Positions 27,543-36,672 are shown, counted from the stretch's first letter. The stretch: 64,000 nt of DNA from a bacterium (GCA_029012425.1 JAQXMB010000168.1:1-64000), one strand, 5' to 3'. The notes: generated by a model from the letters alone, not told the origin. A program made the numbers and translations.

Positions 27543-28334
27543 ATGAGACTCAATAAAGCGAGCATGACCGGTTTCACATTTTGTTTTATGGCCATTCTTT
27601 TTGGTGTTGCGACAAACGGAGGAATCAAAACAATTCCAAATTACCTGCATATTCCGTCGCTGATTGTCACCATGGGCGGAGCGGTATTTGCAACGATGAT
27701 TACCGCTGATTCTTTTGAAGATTTTGTAATTGGAGTGAAAGGACTTTCCAATGCGTTGACGCGCAGTATGACCAATGTGTCGGAAATAACAAACACGATA
27801 TACATTTTATCGGATCTCGCGCGAAAGGAAGGACTTCTCGCGTTGGAAGAACGGGCAGATCAGCTGAATGATCCATTTTTGCAAAAGGGAATCAGTCTTG
27901 TGGTTGACGGCTCGAGCCCGGATTTGACAAAAGATATTTTAGAGTCTGAGATGGAGCATCAATTGGAAAAAGCAAAAAAACAAATTCATTTCTGGCAGGA
28001 TTTAGGATCCTATGCACCGGCATGGGGAATGGTTGGAACCTTGATCGGACTCGTGAATATGATGAAATCGATGGGGGATAATCCGGCTGCAATCGGTGAG
28101 GGCATGTCACTGGCACTCATCACAACACTTTACGGCTCGATCATTGCAAACTGGATCTGTATCCCGATCGCAAGAAGACTGGAGAAGAAGAGTGAAGCCG
28201 AGTATCTGGCACAGGAGATCATGATCGAAGGCATTCTGTCGATTCAGGCGGGCGAAAATCCGCATATAATAAAACAAAAGCTGAAGGCAATCCTCTTAGA
28301 TGATAATTCCGGAAATGAAGAACTGGCAGCGTGA
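27543..28334 (+). CDS. motA: MotA-type flagellar motor stator protein
   Basis: 263 residues of the MotA/TolQ/ExbB family. Two N-terminal helices (about 7-25, 33-52) include the family pattern HIPSLIVTMGGAVFA, and two more occur late (AWGMVGTLIGLVNMM near 160 and ALITTLYGSIIANWICIPIA near 192), with a cytoplasmic domain between. With MotB it would conduct protons or sodium ions to drive flagellar rotation. Unusually, no motB follows: the next gene is an arabinofuranosidase. I use the ATG at 27543 after GACAGGAGGG; the frame is open 18 codons upstream. Confidence 0.88.
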   Translation: MRLNKASMTGFTFCFMAILFGVATNGGIKTIPNYLHIPSLIVTMGGAVFATMITADSFEDFVIGVKGLSNALTRSMTNVSEITNTIYILSDLARKEGLLALEERADQLNDPFLQKGISLVVDGSSPDLTKDILESEMEHQLEKAKKQIHFWQDLGSYAPAWGMVGTLIGLVNMMKSMGDNPAAIGEGMSLALITTLYGSIIANWICIPIARRLEKKSEAEYLAQEIMIEGILSIQAGENPHIIKQKLKAILLDDNSGNEELAA

Positions 28335-28360
28335 TCTATTTCCGAATATTGAGGAGGGGT

Positions 28361-28484
28361 TCTGAACAGTTACCCCGAGAAAATAATAATTATAAAATCC
28401 TTACCAATATTTCATTTGAAGAACAGAAACCGATATAGTAAAATGGAAACTGTTCAGAGCGGATTTTCGATGGGGTCTGAACAG
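28361..28484. promoter_or_regulatory. Three copies of a TCTGAACAG word around the GH51 promoter
   Basis: TCTGAACAGTT (28361-28371) is repeated as its exact inverse AACTGTTCAGA (28448-28458) and again directly as TCTGAACAG (28476-28484). The middle copy lies at the expected transcription start, the first about 45 bp before the -35 box and the third in the leader. This is a good arrangement for a looping repressor or a dual-site regulator; I do not recognise the regulator. Confidence 0.55.
28416..28444 (+). promoter_or_regulatory. Promoter of the GH51 gene
   Basis: TTGAAG (28416-28421) and TAAAAT (28439-28444) are 17 bp apart and flanked by the TCTGAACAG repeats. Confidence 0.55.
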
Positions 28485-28522
28485 ATATCAAATGATAACG
28501 ATTCATAGAGGAGAAGAGGATC

Positions 28523-30028
28523 ATGACAAAACTGGTAATCAACGAAAAAAAGACACTTGGCCATATTGAGCCTGAAGTGTACGGACATTTTTCGGAGCAC
28601 CTTGGAAGATGTATTTATGAAGGCATCTATGTCGGAGAGAACTCTGACATTCCGAATGAAAATGGTATGCGAAAGGATGTTGTTGAGGCTTTGAAGGAAC
28701 TGAAGGTTCCGATGCTTCGCTGGCCGGGAGGCTGCTTTGCCGATGAGTATCACTGGAAGGATGGAATCGGCCCGAAGGAATCCAGAAAGAAAATGATCAA
28801 CACGCATTGGGGCGGTGTTGTTGAAGACAATAGCTTTGGTACGCATGAGTATATGGAATTATGCCGTCAGCTTGGATGTAAGACCTATGTCAACGGCAAT
28901 CTCGGAAGCGGAACCGTGCAGGAAATGTCGGAATGGGTGGAGTATATGACCTTCAACGGTGTTTCACCGATGGCAGATCTTCGTGCAAAAAACGGTCATG
29001 AGGAGCCGTGGCATGTGGACTTTTTTGGCGTTGGCAATGAAAACTGGGGATGCGGAGGAAATATGACACCGCAGCATTATGCCAATGAGTATCGCCGTTA
29101 CCAGACCTATGTTCGTGACTATGATGAGAATTATCCGATAAAAAAGGTCTGCTGCGGAGCAAATGTGGATGATTACCATTGGACAGAGGAAGTAATGCGT
29201 ACGACATTCGACCACGCTGAAAAGTTCCATGGCTTTATGGATTATCTGTCTCTTCATCATTATACATTCCCGCATGGATGGGATCTCAAGGGAAGCGCAA
29301 CAGACTTTGATGAGGCAACCTGGTACAAGACCCTGACACAGACACTGTATATGGATGAGCTGATTACGAAGCATTCAACCATTATGGATCAATATGATCC
29401 TCAGAAGAAGATTGGTATGGCAGTGGATGAATGGGGTGCATGGTATACCTGTGAGCCCGGAACCAATCCCGGATTTTTATATCAGCAGAATACGGTGCGT
29501 GATTCGCTGATTGCCGGTATCACGCTGAACATCTTCAATAAGCACTGTGACCGTGTGAAGCTTGCAGCATTAGCACAGATGGTAAATGTTTTGCAGGCGG
29601 TGCTTCTCACGGAAGGCGAAAAGATGATCAAGACGCCGACCTATCATGTGATGCATATGTATCGCTATCACCAGGATGCGGATCTGCTTCAGTCACAGCT
29701 TGTGGATGACACAACAACAGGTATCGATGAGTGGATGGTTCCGAAGGTGACAGAGTCTGTGTCAAAGGATGCGGATGGTGTCATTACGATTACGCTCAAC
29801 AACCTGTCAGTGACTGACACAGAGCAGGTGGAGGTTTCATTTTTCGAGGACGGATACAAGGTGCAGGAGGCGCGCATTGTAACCGGAGAAGCTATGAATA
29901 CATACAATACCTTTGAGAATCCGGAAGCTGTTGTTGAAAAAGCGTTTGACGGAATTGAGCAGACGAACGGAAAACTGCTTGTATCGTTACCGGCACATTC
30001 CGTTGTTCTCCTTCGCGTAAAAAAATAA
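28523..30028 (+). CDS. Alpha-L-arabinofuranosidase, GH51
   Basis: 501 residues, the usual length of bacterial GH51 enzymes, which release terminal alpha-L-arabinofuranosyl units from arabinan and arabinoxylan oligosaccharides. The (beta/alpha)8 domain contains the acid/base Glu173 in GVGNENWG and the predicted nucleophile Glu303 in AVDEWGAW; LRWPGGCFADEYHW (about 65-78) is also typical. The C-terminal beta-sandwich ends the protein. There is no signal peptide, so it works in the cytosol on imported oligosaccharides and hands free L-arabinose to AraA. GAGGAGAAGAGG precedes the ATG. Its stop overlaps the next small gene. Confidence 0.96.
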   Translation: MTKLVINEKKTLGHIEPEVYGHFSEHLGRCIYEGIYVGENSDIPNENGMRKDVVEALKELKVPMLRWPGGCFADEYHWKDGIGPKESRKKMINTHWGGVVEDNSFGTHEYMELCRQLGCKTYVNGNLGSGTVQEMSEWVEYMTFNGVSPMADLRAKNGHEEPWHVDFFGVGNENWGCGGNMTPQHYANEYRRYQTYVRDYDENYPIKKVCCGANVDDYHWTEEVMRTTFDHAEKFHGFMDYLSLHHYTFPHGWDLKGSATDFDEATWYKTLTQTLYMDELITKHSTIMDQYDPQKKIGMAVDEWGAWYTCEPGTNPGFLYQQNTVRDSLIAGITLNIFNKHCDRVKLAALAQMVNVLQAVLLTEGEKMIKTPTYHVMHMYRYHQDADLLQSQLVDDTTTGIDEWMVPKVTESVSKDADGVITITLNNLSVTDTEQVEVSFFEDGYKVQEARIVTGEAMNTYNTFENPEAVVEKAFDGIEQTNGKLLVSLPAHSVVLLRVKK

Positions 30029-30273
30029 TGGATCGCCGAATTTGTAAAAAATGTCTGCTCCGGGAGATGACCGAGGCAGACATTTCTATGATAAAAACCT
30101 ATCAGGATGCGATTAAACCGATGGATCGTGTGACAGAAGAAGAATATGAACACCGCCTGCAATTGTGTAAAGCCTGTGAGCGGTTAAACGCCGGAACCTG
30201 CAATGCCTGTGGCTGCTATGTCGAACTGCGTGCAATAGCAAAAGCCGGGCACTGTCCGTACAAACGATGGTAG
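30028..30273 (+). CDS. Small Cys-rich protein, DUF6171-like
   Basis: 81 residues with cysteines in three clusters: CKKC near the N-terminus, CKAC in the middle, and CNACGCY plus a final GHCPYKRW. The spacing suggests one or two metal sites, probably zinc. The pattern resembles the small DUF6171 proteins of Lachnospiraceae, but I base this on memory of the pattern, not on a search. It starts at the last base of the arabinofuranosidase stop (TAATG), so it is translationally coupled to that gene. The function is not known. Confidence 0.7.
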   Translation: MDRRICKKCLLREMTEADISMIKTYQDAIKPMDRVTEEEYEHRLQLCKACERLNAGTCNACGCYVELRAIAKAGHCPYKRW

Positions 30274-30281
30274 AATTGCGG

Positions 30282-30310
30282 TTGACAAGGTATTTTTCCG
30301 CGATTAAAAT
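30282..30310 (+). promoter_or_regulatory. Promoter of the GH5 gene
   Basis: TTGACA (30282-30287) and TAAAAT (30305-30310) with a 17-bp spacer, about 30 bp before the ATG at 30344. Confidence 0.7.
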
Positions 30311-30343
30311 GGTAGTCGGATATAAAACAAATGAGGGGGAATC

Positions 30344-31375
30344 ATGAAGACTTTAGAAGGATATATCAAGGGAATCAATTTAGGCGGCTGGTTATCACAA
30401 TGTGTACACACCAAGGAGCACTATGATACTTTTCTTCAGGAAGAAGATGTGAAGCGTGCGAGTGAATTCGGCATCGATCATCTGCGTGTGCCGATTGATT
30501 ATGATCTGGTTGAGGATAAAGAGGGTAATTTCAAGGAGGACGGATTTGCTTATATTCAGAGGGCAATTGACTGGTGTAAGAAGTATAACCTGAAAATGAT
30601 CCTTGATTTGCACAAGACGGCCGGATATTCATTTGATGCCGGAGAGAAGGAAGATGGTTTTTTTGATAATGAAGAATATCAGGAACGCTTTTACCGTCGC
30701 TGGGAGGAGTTCGCAAGACGCTTTGCCTGCAACGAGCAGATGCTTGCCTTTGAATTGTTAAATGAGGTGACCAAGGAGAGCTACTGTAGTCTATGGAACC
30801 AAATCGCGGCTCAGTGTATCAGGCGTATTCGTAAAATCGCACCGACGATTAAGATTCTTGTCGGAGGATATAACAATAACAGCGTGCTTACGGTAAAATA
30901 CATGGATGCGCCGCAGGATGAGAATATTGTTTACAATTTCCATTGCTATGAGCCATTGATTTTTACGCATCAGGGTGCATATTGGATTGAGACGATGGAC
31001 AAGCAGTTTCGTATGAAGTTTGACAGCAAATTCGGATATTATAAGGAAGCAAGTAAACAATATCTGTTAGATGAACAGATTTGCTTTCCGAATAAAATCG
31101 ATGATGATGAGACGGTTGGCGAGAATTATTTTGAAATGCTGTTTGAGGAGGCAATTGCAACGGCAGAGGAACGAGATGTCGCACTATACTGTGGAGAATA
31201 CGGTGTGATCAATCTCGCATCGCCGGAAGATACGGTAAAATGGTATCGTGCGATTCACGCGGTGTTTGAGCGACATGGAATCGGGCGTGCTGCATGGAGC
31301 TATCAGGCGATGGATTTCGGACTTGTTGACGAACATCTGGATACCGTTCGGGAGGAACTTGCCAAGCTTCTGTAG
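30344..31375 (+). CDS. Glycoside hydrolase family 5 enzyme, cytoplasmic
   Basis: 343 residues of the GH5 (cellulase) family: GINLGGWLSQ (about 10-19), DHLRVPIDYDL, KMILDLHKTAG, the acid/base Glu141 in FELLNEVT and the nucleophile Glu285 in LYCGEYGV. Without a signal peptide it acts inside the cell, probably as a beta-glucosidase or beta-mannosidase-like exo-enzyme on small imported glycosides rather than as a secreted cellulase. Specificity within GH5 cannot be assigned by eye. It has its own promoter and a GAGGGGG ribosome-binding site. Confidence 0.9.
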   Translation: MKTLEGYIKGINLGGWLSQCVHTKEHYDTFLQEEDVKRASEFGIDHLRVPIDYDLVEDKEGNFKEDGFAYIQRAIDWCKKYNLKMILDLHKTAGYSFDAGEKEDGFFDNEEYQERFYRRWEEFARRFACNEQMLAFELLNEVTKESYCSLWNQIAAQCIRRIRKIAPTIKILVGGYNNNSVLTVKYMDAPQDENIVYNFHCYEPLIFTHQGAYWIETMDKQFRMKFDSKFGYYKEASKQYLLDEQICFPNKIDDDETVGENYFEMLFEEAIATAEERDVALYCGEYGVINLASPEDTVKWYRAIHAVFERHGIGRAAWSYQAMDFGLVDEHLDTVREELAKLL

Positions 31376-31388
31376 AATCGGTTATAAT
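31359..31388 (+). promoter_or_regulatory. Possible promoter of the second sensor operon
   Basis: TTGCCA (31359-31364) and TATAAT (31383-31388), 18 bp apart, overlap the end of the GH5 gene. A terminator-like hairpin (31404-31433) lies between this promoter and the next gene, so it would act as an attenuator in this transcript. Confidence 0.4.
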
Positions 31389-31403
31389 ATGGAATAAGGA
31401 TTG

Positions 31404-31434
31404 AAAAGCAGGGACGATTCGTCCCTGCTTTTGT
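31404..31434 (+). terminator. Intrinsic terminator after the GH5 gene
   Basis: AAAAGCAGGGACGA pairs with the complementary arm ending in CGTCCCTGCTTTT; the right arm supplies the T run. It sits 19 bp before the next start codon. Confidence 0.8.
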
Positions 31435-31451
31435 TACAAGGAGGAGTAGCA

Positions 31452-32537
31452 GTGAAACATTCCGCACGATATGTACATGCATCTGTTGCATTGGTGATTC
31501 TTATGGTAATCATAGTCATTGGCAGCTTTGCTTTTTTTCAGATAAAGACGAAGCAGCTCGCGCACAACACATCGGATGTTGGAGAAAAATACTATGACAG
31601 ACATTATGTGCTCATCACGGACGGAATGAATACGAAATTCTGGGAATCGGTATATGAAGGAGCAAAAGCTTACGGCGAGCAACACGGCTCATTTGTCGAA
31701 TTGCTTGGAGAAGCAACCGGAGAATCCTATGACTGTCAGGGGCTGCTGAAAAAAGCCATTGCTGAGAAGGTTGATGGAATCATTGTAATGCCGGATCAGG
31801 CATATGGCACCAGATGGCTGATTGACGAGGCTGTGGACCGGGGGATTCCGGTTGTTACGGTATATCAGGACAATACAGCCAGTAAGCGGATCAGCTATGT
31901 GGGAGTGAGCAACTATAATCTGGGAACCTTATACGGGAATCAGTTATGCTCCTGTGCGGAGAAGATTTTTTTCAAAAATTACAATCTTCCCGAGGACGAA
32001 AAGAAACATGAGGTCAATGCGCTGGTGCTTATGAGTGCGGATGCAGCCGACACGAGTGAGAGCATTCTCTTTTCCGGAATTCAGAATGCGGTAAAGAAAA
32101 ATGAAAAATATGCAAACCTCATTAACATTCAAACGCTTGCAATCGAAACGAGAGGAACTTTTTCGGCGGAGGAATCCATTCGTGATATTTTTATGAATAC
32201 GGCATCCCTGCCGGATATCATTGTTTGTCTGGATGAGTTGAAAACAACCTGTGCCTATCAGGCGCTTGTCGATTACAATAAAGTGGGACAAATGTATGAG
32301 ATTGGCTTCTATCAGTCGGATACCATTTTAAAGGCATTGCAGCGAAGGGCAATCACATCAACAATCACAATTGACACGAATCAGATGGGCGCGTACTGCG
32401 TAGAGGCATTGGACGAGTATTTAAGCGGCGGATATGTCAGTGATTACTACAGTGTAGATACTTCAGTCATCTATCCGGATAACGCAAATAAGTATATGGA
32501 GGAAGCGCACAATGAACAAGCGATGGAAGAACCTTAG
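31452..32537 (+). CDS. Membrane-anchored periplasmic-binding-like sensor protein
   Basis: 361 residues from a GTG at 31452 that follows AAGGAGG. An N-terminal hydrophobic helix (about 10-33) without a lipobox anchors a Peripla_BP_4-type domain (YVLITDGMNTKFWESVYEGA, KVDGIIVMPDQ, GIPVVTVYQD). The 3' end overlaps the kinase gene by 26 bp. By analogy with the first sensor module and XylFII-LytS systems, it probably reports a sugar to the kinase. Its ligand residues differ from those of the YtfQ-like proteins, so the sugar is likely to be different. A transport role is unlikely since no permease is adjacent. Confidence 0.82.
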   Translation: MKHSARYVHASVALVILMVIIVIGSFAFFQIKTKQLAHNTSDVGEKYYDRHYVLITDGMNTKFWESVYEGAKAYGEQHGSFVELLGEATGESYDCQGLLKKAIAEKVDGIIVMPDQAYGTRWLIDEAVDRGIPVVTVYQDNTASKRISYVGVSNYNLGTLYGNQLCSCAEKIFFKNYNLPEDEKKHEVNALVLMSADAADTSESILFSGIQNAVKKNEKYANLINIQTLAIETRGTFSAEESIRDIFMNTASLPDIIVCLDELKTTCAYQALVDYNKVGQMYEIGFYQSDTILKALQRRAITSTITIDTNQMGAYCVEALDEYLSGGYVSDYYSVDTSVIYPDNANKYMEEAHNEQAMEEP

Positions 32538-34014
32538 TATACAAAATAAACTGATGTTTGCATTTGTCATTACGATTATCTGTTTTGTCGGTCTGAATTT
32601 TTTTACATACTACAGCATCAATCTTGTTGTGAACCATATGAATAATGTCTACAGCTCCAATATGGAATTGAATGACCTGTTGGAAAATCTGGATCAGGTG
32701 CAGACCTATATGACGGAGTATCTGAAGACAAAAACAACGGATTCGCTCGAGGATTATTTCCGCAGCGAGCAGGAATACCGGCGAAAGCTGGAAGCGTTGA
32801 ATGACAAACCGACAGATAATCGTCGAAAACTGGCAGAAAAAAATATCAAAAACATGTCAGTACAGTATTTAGAGACTGTCGAGCGTGCGATTGAGGCAAA
32901 GCGTAAACGAAATGTCGAGCAGTACAGACTTTACTACGATAATTGTACAGAGCTGTATGACGGAATTACCGCCAGCATTACCGCTCTGAATAATCAGCAG
33001 TTTATTGAAAACTCAGCAAGATACAAGGAGTACTATCAGTTTGTTTCTGTCATGGAACACGGCTGTAATATTCTGCTTTTGATTATTGCGGCGTTTAACC
33101 TCATTCTTATCGTATTGCTGACAAGGAATATTGTCAGTCCCCTGCGAAGTCTTGCGCAAAAGGCAGATGTTGTGGCAACGGGAGACTTTGATACGGAACT
33201 GCTTCCGGTTGAATCGGGCGACGAAATCGGAATTGTGAGCAGTGCGTTCAACAAGATGATTGTCAGTATTCGCGAATATATTGAGCGGCTGAAACACAGC
33301 ATGGAGATTGAGCGGCAGATGAAAGAAAAGGAATTGCTGATGGAAGCGCATTTGAAGGATGCAAAGCTGAAATATCTTCAGGCGCAGATTAATCCGCATT
33401 TTCTGTTTAATACGCTCAACGCCGGTGCGCAGCTTGCCATGATGGAGGATGCGCAGAGGTCCTATGATTATATTCAAAACATGGCACAGTTTTTCCGCTA
33501 TAATATTAAGAAGGACAACGATGTCGTCTATGTGAAGGATGAGATTGAGCTGATCGATCATTATATGTACATATTAAATGTCCGTTTTTCCGGAGAATTG
33601 CTCTTTGAGAAGGAGATTGATGAACGGTTACTCAATCTGCGTATTCCGAGCATGATTCTGCAGCCGATTGTTGAAAACGCGGTAAACTATGGTGTGCGAA
33701 ATGTGCCATGGGAAAAAAGCATTAAACTGACCCTTCAAGAAGAAGGAGATGTGGCGTCTCTTTCCATCACAGATAATGGAATCGGAATGAGCGGAGAGCT
33801 TATTCATAAAATCATGACATCGCAGCTTGCGCCAAGCGATTTATCCGGCGATTCAAACGGTATCGGGCTTGACAATGTAATCGCGCGACTGTCTATTTTC
33901 TATAACAGAGAGGATGTATTTTGCATTCACAGTGACGGTGAAGACATGGGGACGACGGTCACAATTCGAATTCCGCTTAATGTGCGGGAAATGCCGGAGG
34001 TAGCAAATGTATAA
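32512..34014 (+). CDS. YesM-type sensor histidine kinase
   Basis: 500 residues. Transmembrane helices at about 14-36 and 186-206 enclose a helical extracytoplasmic domain; a HAMP domain (about 207-262) precedes the phospho-acceptor motif AQINPHFLFNTLN with His296, and the HATPase_c domain shows PIVENAVNYGV and TDNGIGMSG. It lies between the anchored binding protein and the response regulator, overlapping both genes, and so forms a three-part sensor with them. Tight overlaps imply a fixed stoichiometry. Confidence 0.93.
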   Translation: MNKRWKNLSIQNKLMFAFVITIICFVGLNFFTYYSINLVVNHMNNVYSSNMELNDLLENLDQVQTYMTEYLKTKTTDSLEDYFRSEQEYRRKLEALNDKPTDNRRKLAEKNIKNMSVQYLETVERAIEAKRKRNVEQYRLYYDNCTELYDGITASITALNNQQFIENSARYKEYYQFVSVMEHGCNILLLIIAAFNLILIVLLTRNIVSPLRSLAQKADVVATGDFDTELLPVESGDEIGIVSSAFNKMIVSIREYIERLKHSMEIERQMKEKELLMEAHLKDAKLKYLQAQINPHFLFNTLNAGAQLAMMEDAQRSYDYIQNMAQFFRYNIKKDNDVVYVKDEIELIDHYMYILNVRFSGELLFEKEIDERLLNLRIPSMILQPIVENAVNYGVRNVPWEKSIKLTLQEEGDVASLSITDNGIGMSGELIHKIMTSQLAPSDLSGDSNGIGLDNVIARLSIFYNREDVFCIHSDGEDMGTTVTIRIPLNVREMPEVANV

Positions 34015-35623
34015 GATTATGATTGCGGACGATGAGGGAATTGTCATTGATTCGCTGAAGTTTATTATCGAAAAAGAATTTAAAGATGAATGTGTGATCG
34101 AATCGGCGAAGACCGGCCGGAGTGTGATTGAACTGGCGGAGTGGTTTCGGCCGGATATTGCATTTATGGATATTCAGATGCCCGGAATTAACGGAATTGA
34201 TGTAATGCGTGAGATTCGTGAGAATAATTCCAGAACGATATTCGTTGTTGTCAGTGCGTATGATAAGTTTGATTATGCAAAAGAGGCAATCAATCTGGGT
34301 GTTATGGAGTACCTGAATAAGCCGATTGAAAAGTCGAGCATTGTAAGCGTCCTGAAAAAAGCGATGGCAAAAATTGACAGGGATCGCGAAAAACGAAGCA
34401 GTGATTTGATTATCCGCGAGAAGATGGAAGCGGTGGTACCGATTATTGAGAATGGCTTCATCTATAATCTGCTGTTTCAGGAAAATTTCACGGAGGATAT
34501 TGAAAATTATAAGACACTGATCGGCGTTACGGCAGAATATGGGTATATGGTCGTACTTGTATTTGGCGAGCGACAGGAAGGAAGTCATATGACAAATGCG
34601 GTTGGCGCCAGCATCCGAATGCAAAATTACTATGCAAAAATCCGCGATCTTGTCACGGAGTACTTCCCGAATATCATTATGGGAACGACCATGGCAAATA
34701 AGATTGCAATGCTTGTGCCCTGTGAGAAGGGAACCGTCTCCTATGAGGAACGCATTGAGATTATTGAACATACGAGAAAGCTGTGCAGAAAGCTGCAGGA
34801 AAAGACGGATGTAGCATTTCGTATAGGAATCGGTTCTGTGGAACCTATGGAAGATGCGATTGTTTCATATAATGAAGCACTGGCTGCACTCGTGCAGACC
34901 AGAGGAAGTGTTGCCCATGTCGAGGATGTGGGCTATGGCTGTGAGTATGAGGAAAACTATCCGATTGAATTGGAAAGACGATTGTTTGAAGCTGTCGACC
35001 ATGGAAAACCGGAGGAAGCGGTCATGACGGTGAACCGGTTTTTTGACTGGATGGAAGAAAACTATTCAGACTGTGTGATGGACATTAAACTGAAATCGCT
35101 GGAGTTTGTTTTGTGGGCAGAGCATATTGCCTATGAAAAGGGAGGAAATGTCTATGAGTTTCGTTCCCGTTCCGATTATCTCCCGAAATTATTGGACTAT
35201 TCGTCACTTGCACAGGTGAGAAGCTGGTTTGTGGACAAGGTGGCGGATGCCTGCCGAAAGGTATTGGCGAAGAAAGAAGGAAAAAGTGGCAGCAGTGTCA
35301 TAGAAAATGCAAAGCGATATATCAGAGACAACTTCAAAAAAGATATTTCCTTAGATGATGTTTCCAAGGAAGTTCAGATTAGTCCGTATTACTTTTCAAA
35401 GCTGTTCAAGGAGGAGACCGGGCAGAATTTTATCGAATATCTGACAAACGCCCGTATCGAAGAGGCAAAGCATCTGCTTCAGGAAACGGATATGAGTATG
35501 AAAGAAATCGGTGTGATGACGGGGTATTCCGATCCAAACTATTTTAGCCGTATTTTTAAAAAGACAATCGGCGTAACCCCCACGGAGTTCAAAGAGTCAA
35601 AAGGAGCGCATAGCGAAGGATGA
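34007..35623 (+). CDS. YesN-type response regulator with AraC-family DNA-binding domain
   Basis: 538 residues. Receiver domain with Asp8/Asp9, phospho-acceptor Asp55 in IAFMDIQMP and Lys105 in YLNKPIE. A long middle region follows, then the C-terminal AraC double helix-turn-helix (SPYYFSKLFKEETGQNF and GYSDPNYFSRIFKKTIGVTP). The start overlaps the kinase stop by 8 bp. It is paralogous in layout to the regulator at 10409. Its target is probably the ChvE-like importer downstream (36893-40781), but no site could be assigned. Confidence 0.93.
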   Translation: MYKIMIADDEGIVIDSLKFIIEKEFKDECVIESAKTGRSVIELAEWFRPDIAFMDIQMPGINGIDVMREIRENNSRTIFVVVSAYDKFDYAKEAINLGVMEYLNKPIEKSSIVSVLKKAMAKIDRDREKRSSDLIIREKMEAVVPIIENGFIYNLLFQENFTEDIENYKTLIGVTAEYGYMVVLVFGERQEGSHMTNAVGASIRMQNYYAKIRDLVTEYFPNIIMGTTMANKIAMLVPCEKGTVSYEERIEIIEHTRKLCRKLQEKTDVAFRIGIGSVEPMEDAIVSYNEALAALVQTRGSVAHVEDVGYGCEYEENYPIELERRLFEAVDHGKPEEAVMTVNRFFDWMEENYSDCVMDIKLKSLEFVLWAEHIAYEKGGNVYEFRSRSDYLPKLLDYSSLAQVRSWFVDKVADACRKVLAKKEGKSGSSVIENAKRYIRDNFKKDISLDDVSKEVQISPYYFSKLFKEETGQNFIEYLTNARIEEAKHLLQETDMSMKEIGVMTGYSDPNYFSRIFKKTIGVTPTEFKESKGAHSEG

Positions 35624-35637
35624 AGAGAGGATACGCG

Positions 35638-36672
35638 ATGAGAATAAGAAACCTGCGAAAACTTAGCCTGCTAATTGCAATGTTGTTTTTGCTTGCCGGT
35701 TGTGGGAAAAGCGAGGATGCCGATGTGCCCACAGAGCAGGATGAAAGTGAAATTCAGATCGGGGTGAGCTTTGACTCCTTTGTCATTGAGCGGTGGCTTA
35801 CCGACCGGGATGTATTTGTTGCAACTGCAAAGGAAGCCGGGGCACAGGTCAATGTACAGAATGCAAACGGCGATGTTGAGGAACAAATCAGTCATATTGA
35901 ATATTTCATCAAACAGAAGATGGATGTGATCGTCATTGTCGCGACGGACTGTAACCGGCTTTCCGATATCATCAGGGAAGCGAAATCACAGGGAATCAAG
36001 GTGATTGCCTATGATCGTCTGATTAACGATGCAGATGTTGATCTGTATATCTCCTTTGATAACCGGCGTGTGGGAGAGCTGATGGCAGAGGGGTTGCTGG
36101 AAGGTGAAGCACTCCACAAGGTGATTATGATCTGCGGTTCTCCAACGGATGCCAATGTTGCGGAAGTCGAGGAGGGATTTCGCCGTATAATGGAGGAGGC
36201 ACAGGTGGATATTATTGATACAACCTATGCCGATGGCTGGCGTGCAGAGCTTGCAGGCGAGTATGTGTATGAGAATATTGACAAGATTATGAAGGTGGAT
36301 GGAATCATGTGCGGTAATGATAATCTTGCGACAATGGCAGTACATGCACTTGCGGAGAAACAGCTGGCGGGAAAAATTCAGGTGGTCGGTCAGGACGGAG
36401 ACCTGGAGGCGTGTCAGCGGATTGTTGAGGGAACGCAGAAGATGACTGTTTATAAGCCGGTGCAAAAAGAGGCAATGGTTGCCGCAAATTATGCAATCTG
36501 CCTTGCAAAGGGCGATTTGCTCGAGGAATTAGAACATATGCAAAATGGAGCTTACTCGATTCCGTATGTGCTGCTGGAGCCGATAAGCGTTGATAGCAGT
36601 AACATTGACGATATTATTATTGGCGGGGGCGTGCATCTGGCGGATGATGTTTATTTGAATGTACCGCAATAG
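35638..36672 (+). CDS. Sugar-binding lipoprotein, XylF-like
   Basis: 344 residues from the ATG at 35638 (an ATG at 35620 overlapping the previous stop is possible). The signal peptide ends in the lipobox LAGC at about residue 22. The Peripla_BP_4 domain has IQIGVSFDSFVIERW, DVIVIVATDCNRL, GIKVIAYDRLI and QVVGQDGD, the pattern of xylose/ChvE-type binding proteins. It follows a YesN regulator in the same unit, while a terminator separates it from the importer, so it may be a second sensory input rather than the transport receptor. Confidence 0.85.
   Translation: MRIRNLRKLSLLIAMLFLLAGCGKSEDADVPTEQDESEIQIGVSFDSFVIERWLTDRDVFVATAKEAGAQVNVQNANGDVEEQISHIEYFIKQKMDVIVIVATDCNRLSDIIREAKSQGIKVIAYDRLINDADVDLYISFDNRRVGELMAEGLLEGEALHKVIMICGSPTDANVAEVEEGFRRIMEEAQVDIIDTTYADGWRAELAGEYVYENIDKIMKVDGIMCGNDNLATMAVHALAEKQLAGKIQVVGQDGDLEACQRIVEGTQKMTVYKPVQKEAMVAANYAICLAKGDLLEELEHMQNGAYSIPYVLLEPISVDSSNIDDIIIGGGVHLADDVYLNVPQ

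Noticed and set aside
28489-28505. cre-like sequence TGATAACGATTCA before the GH51 gene
   Set aside because: It misses at least three conserved positions of the cre consensus.
33977-34771. Minus-strand open frame of 264 codons
   Set aside because: Antisense to the clear response-regulator gene; no motif and unnatural His/Asn/Ile-rich composition.
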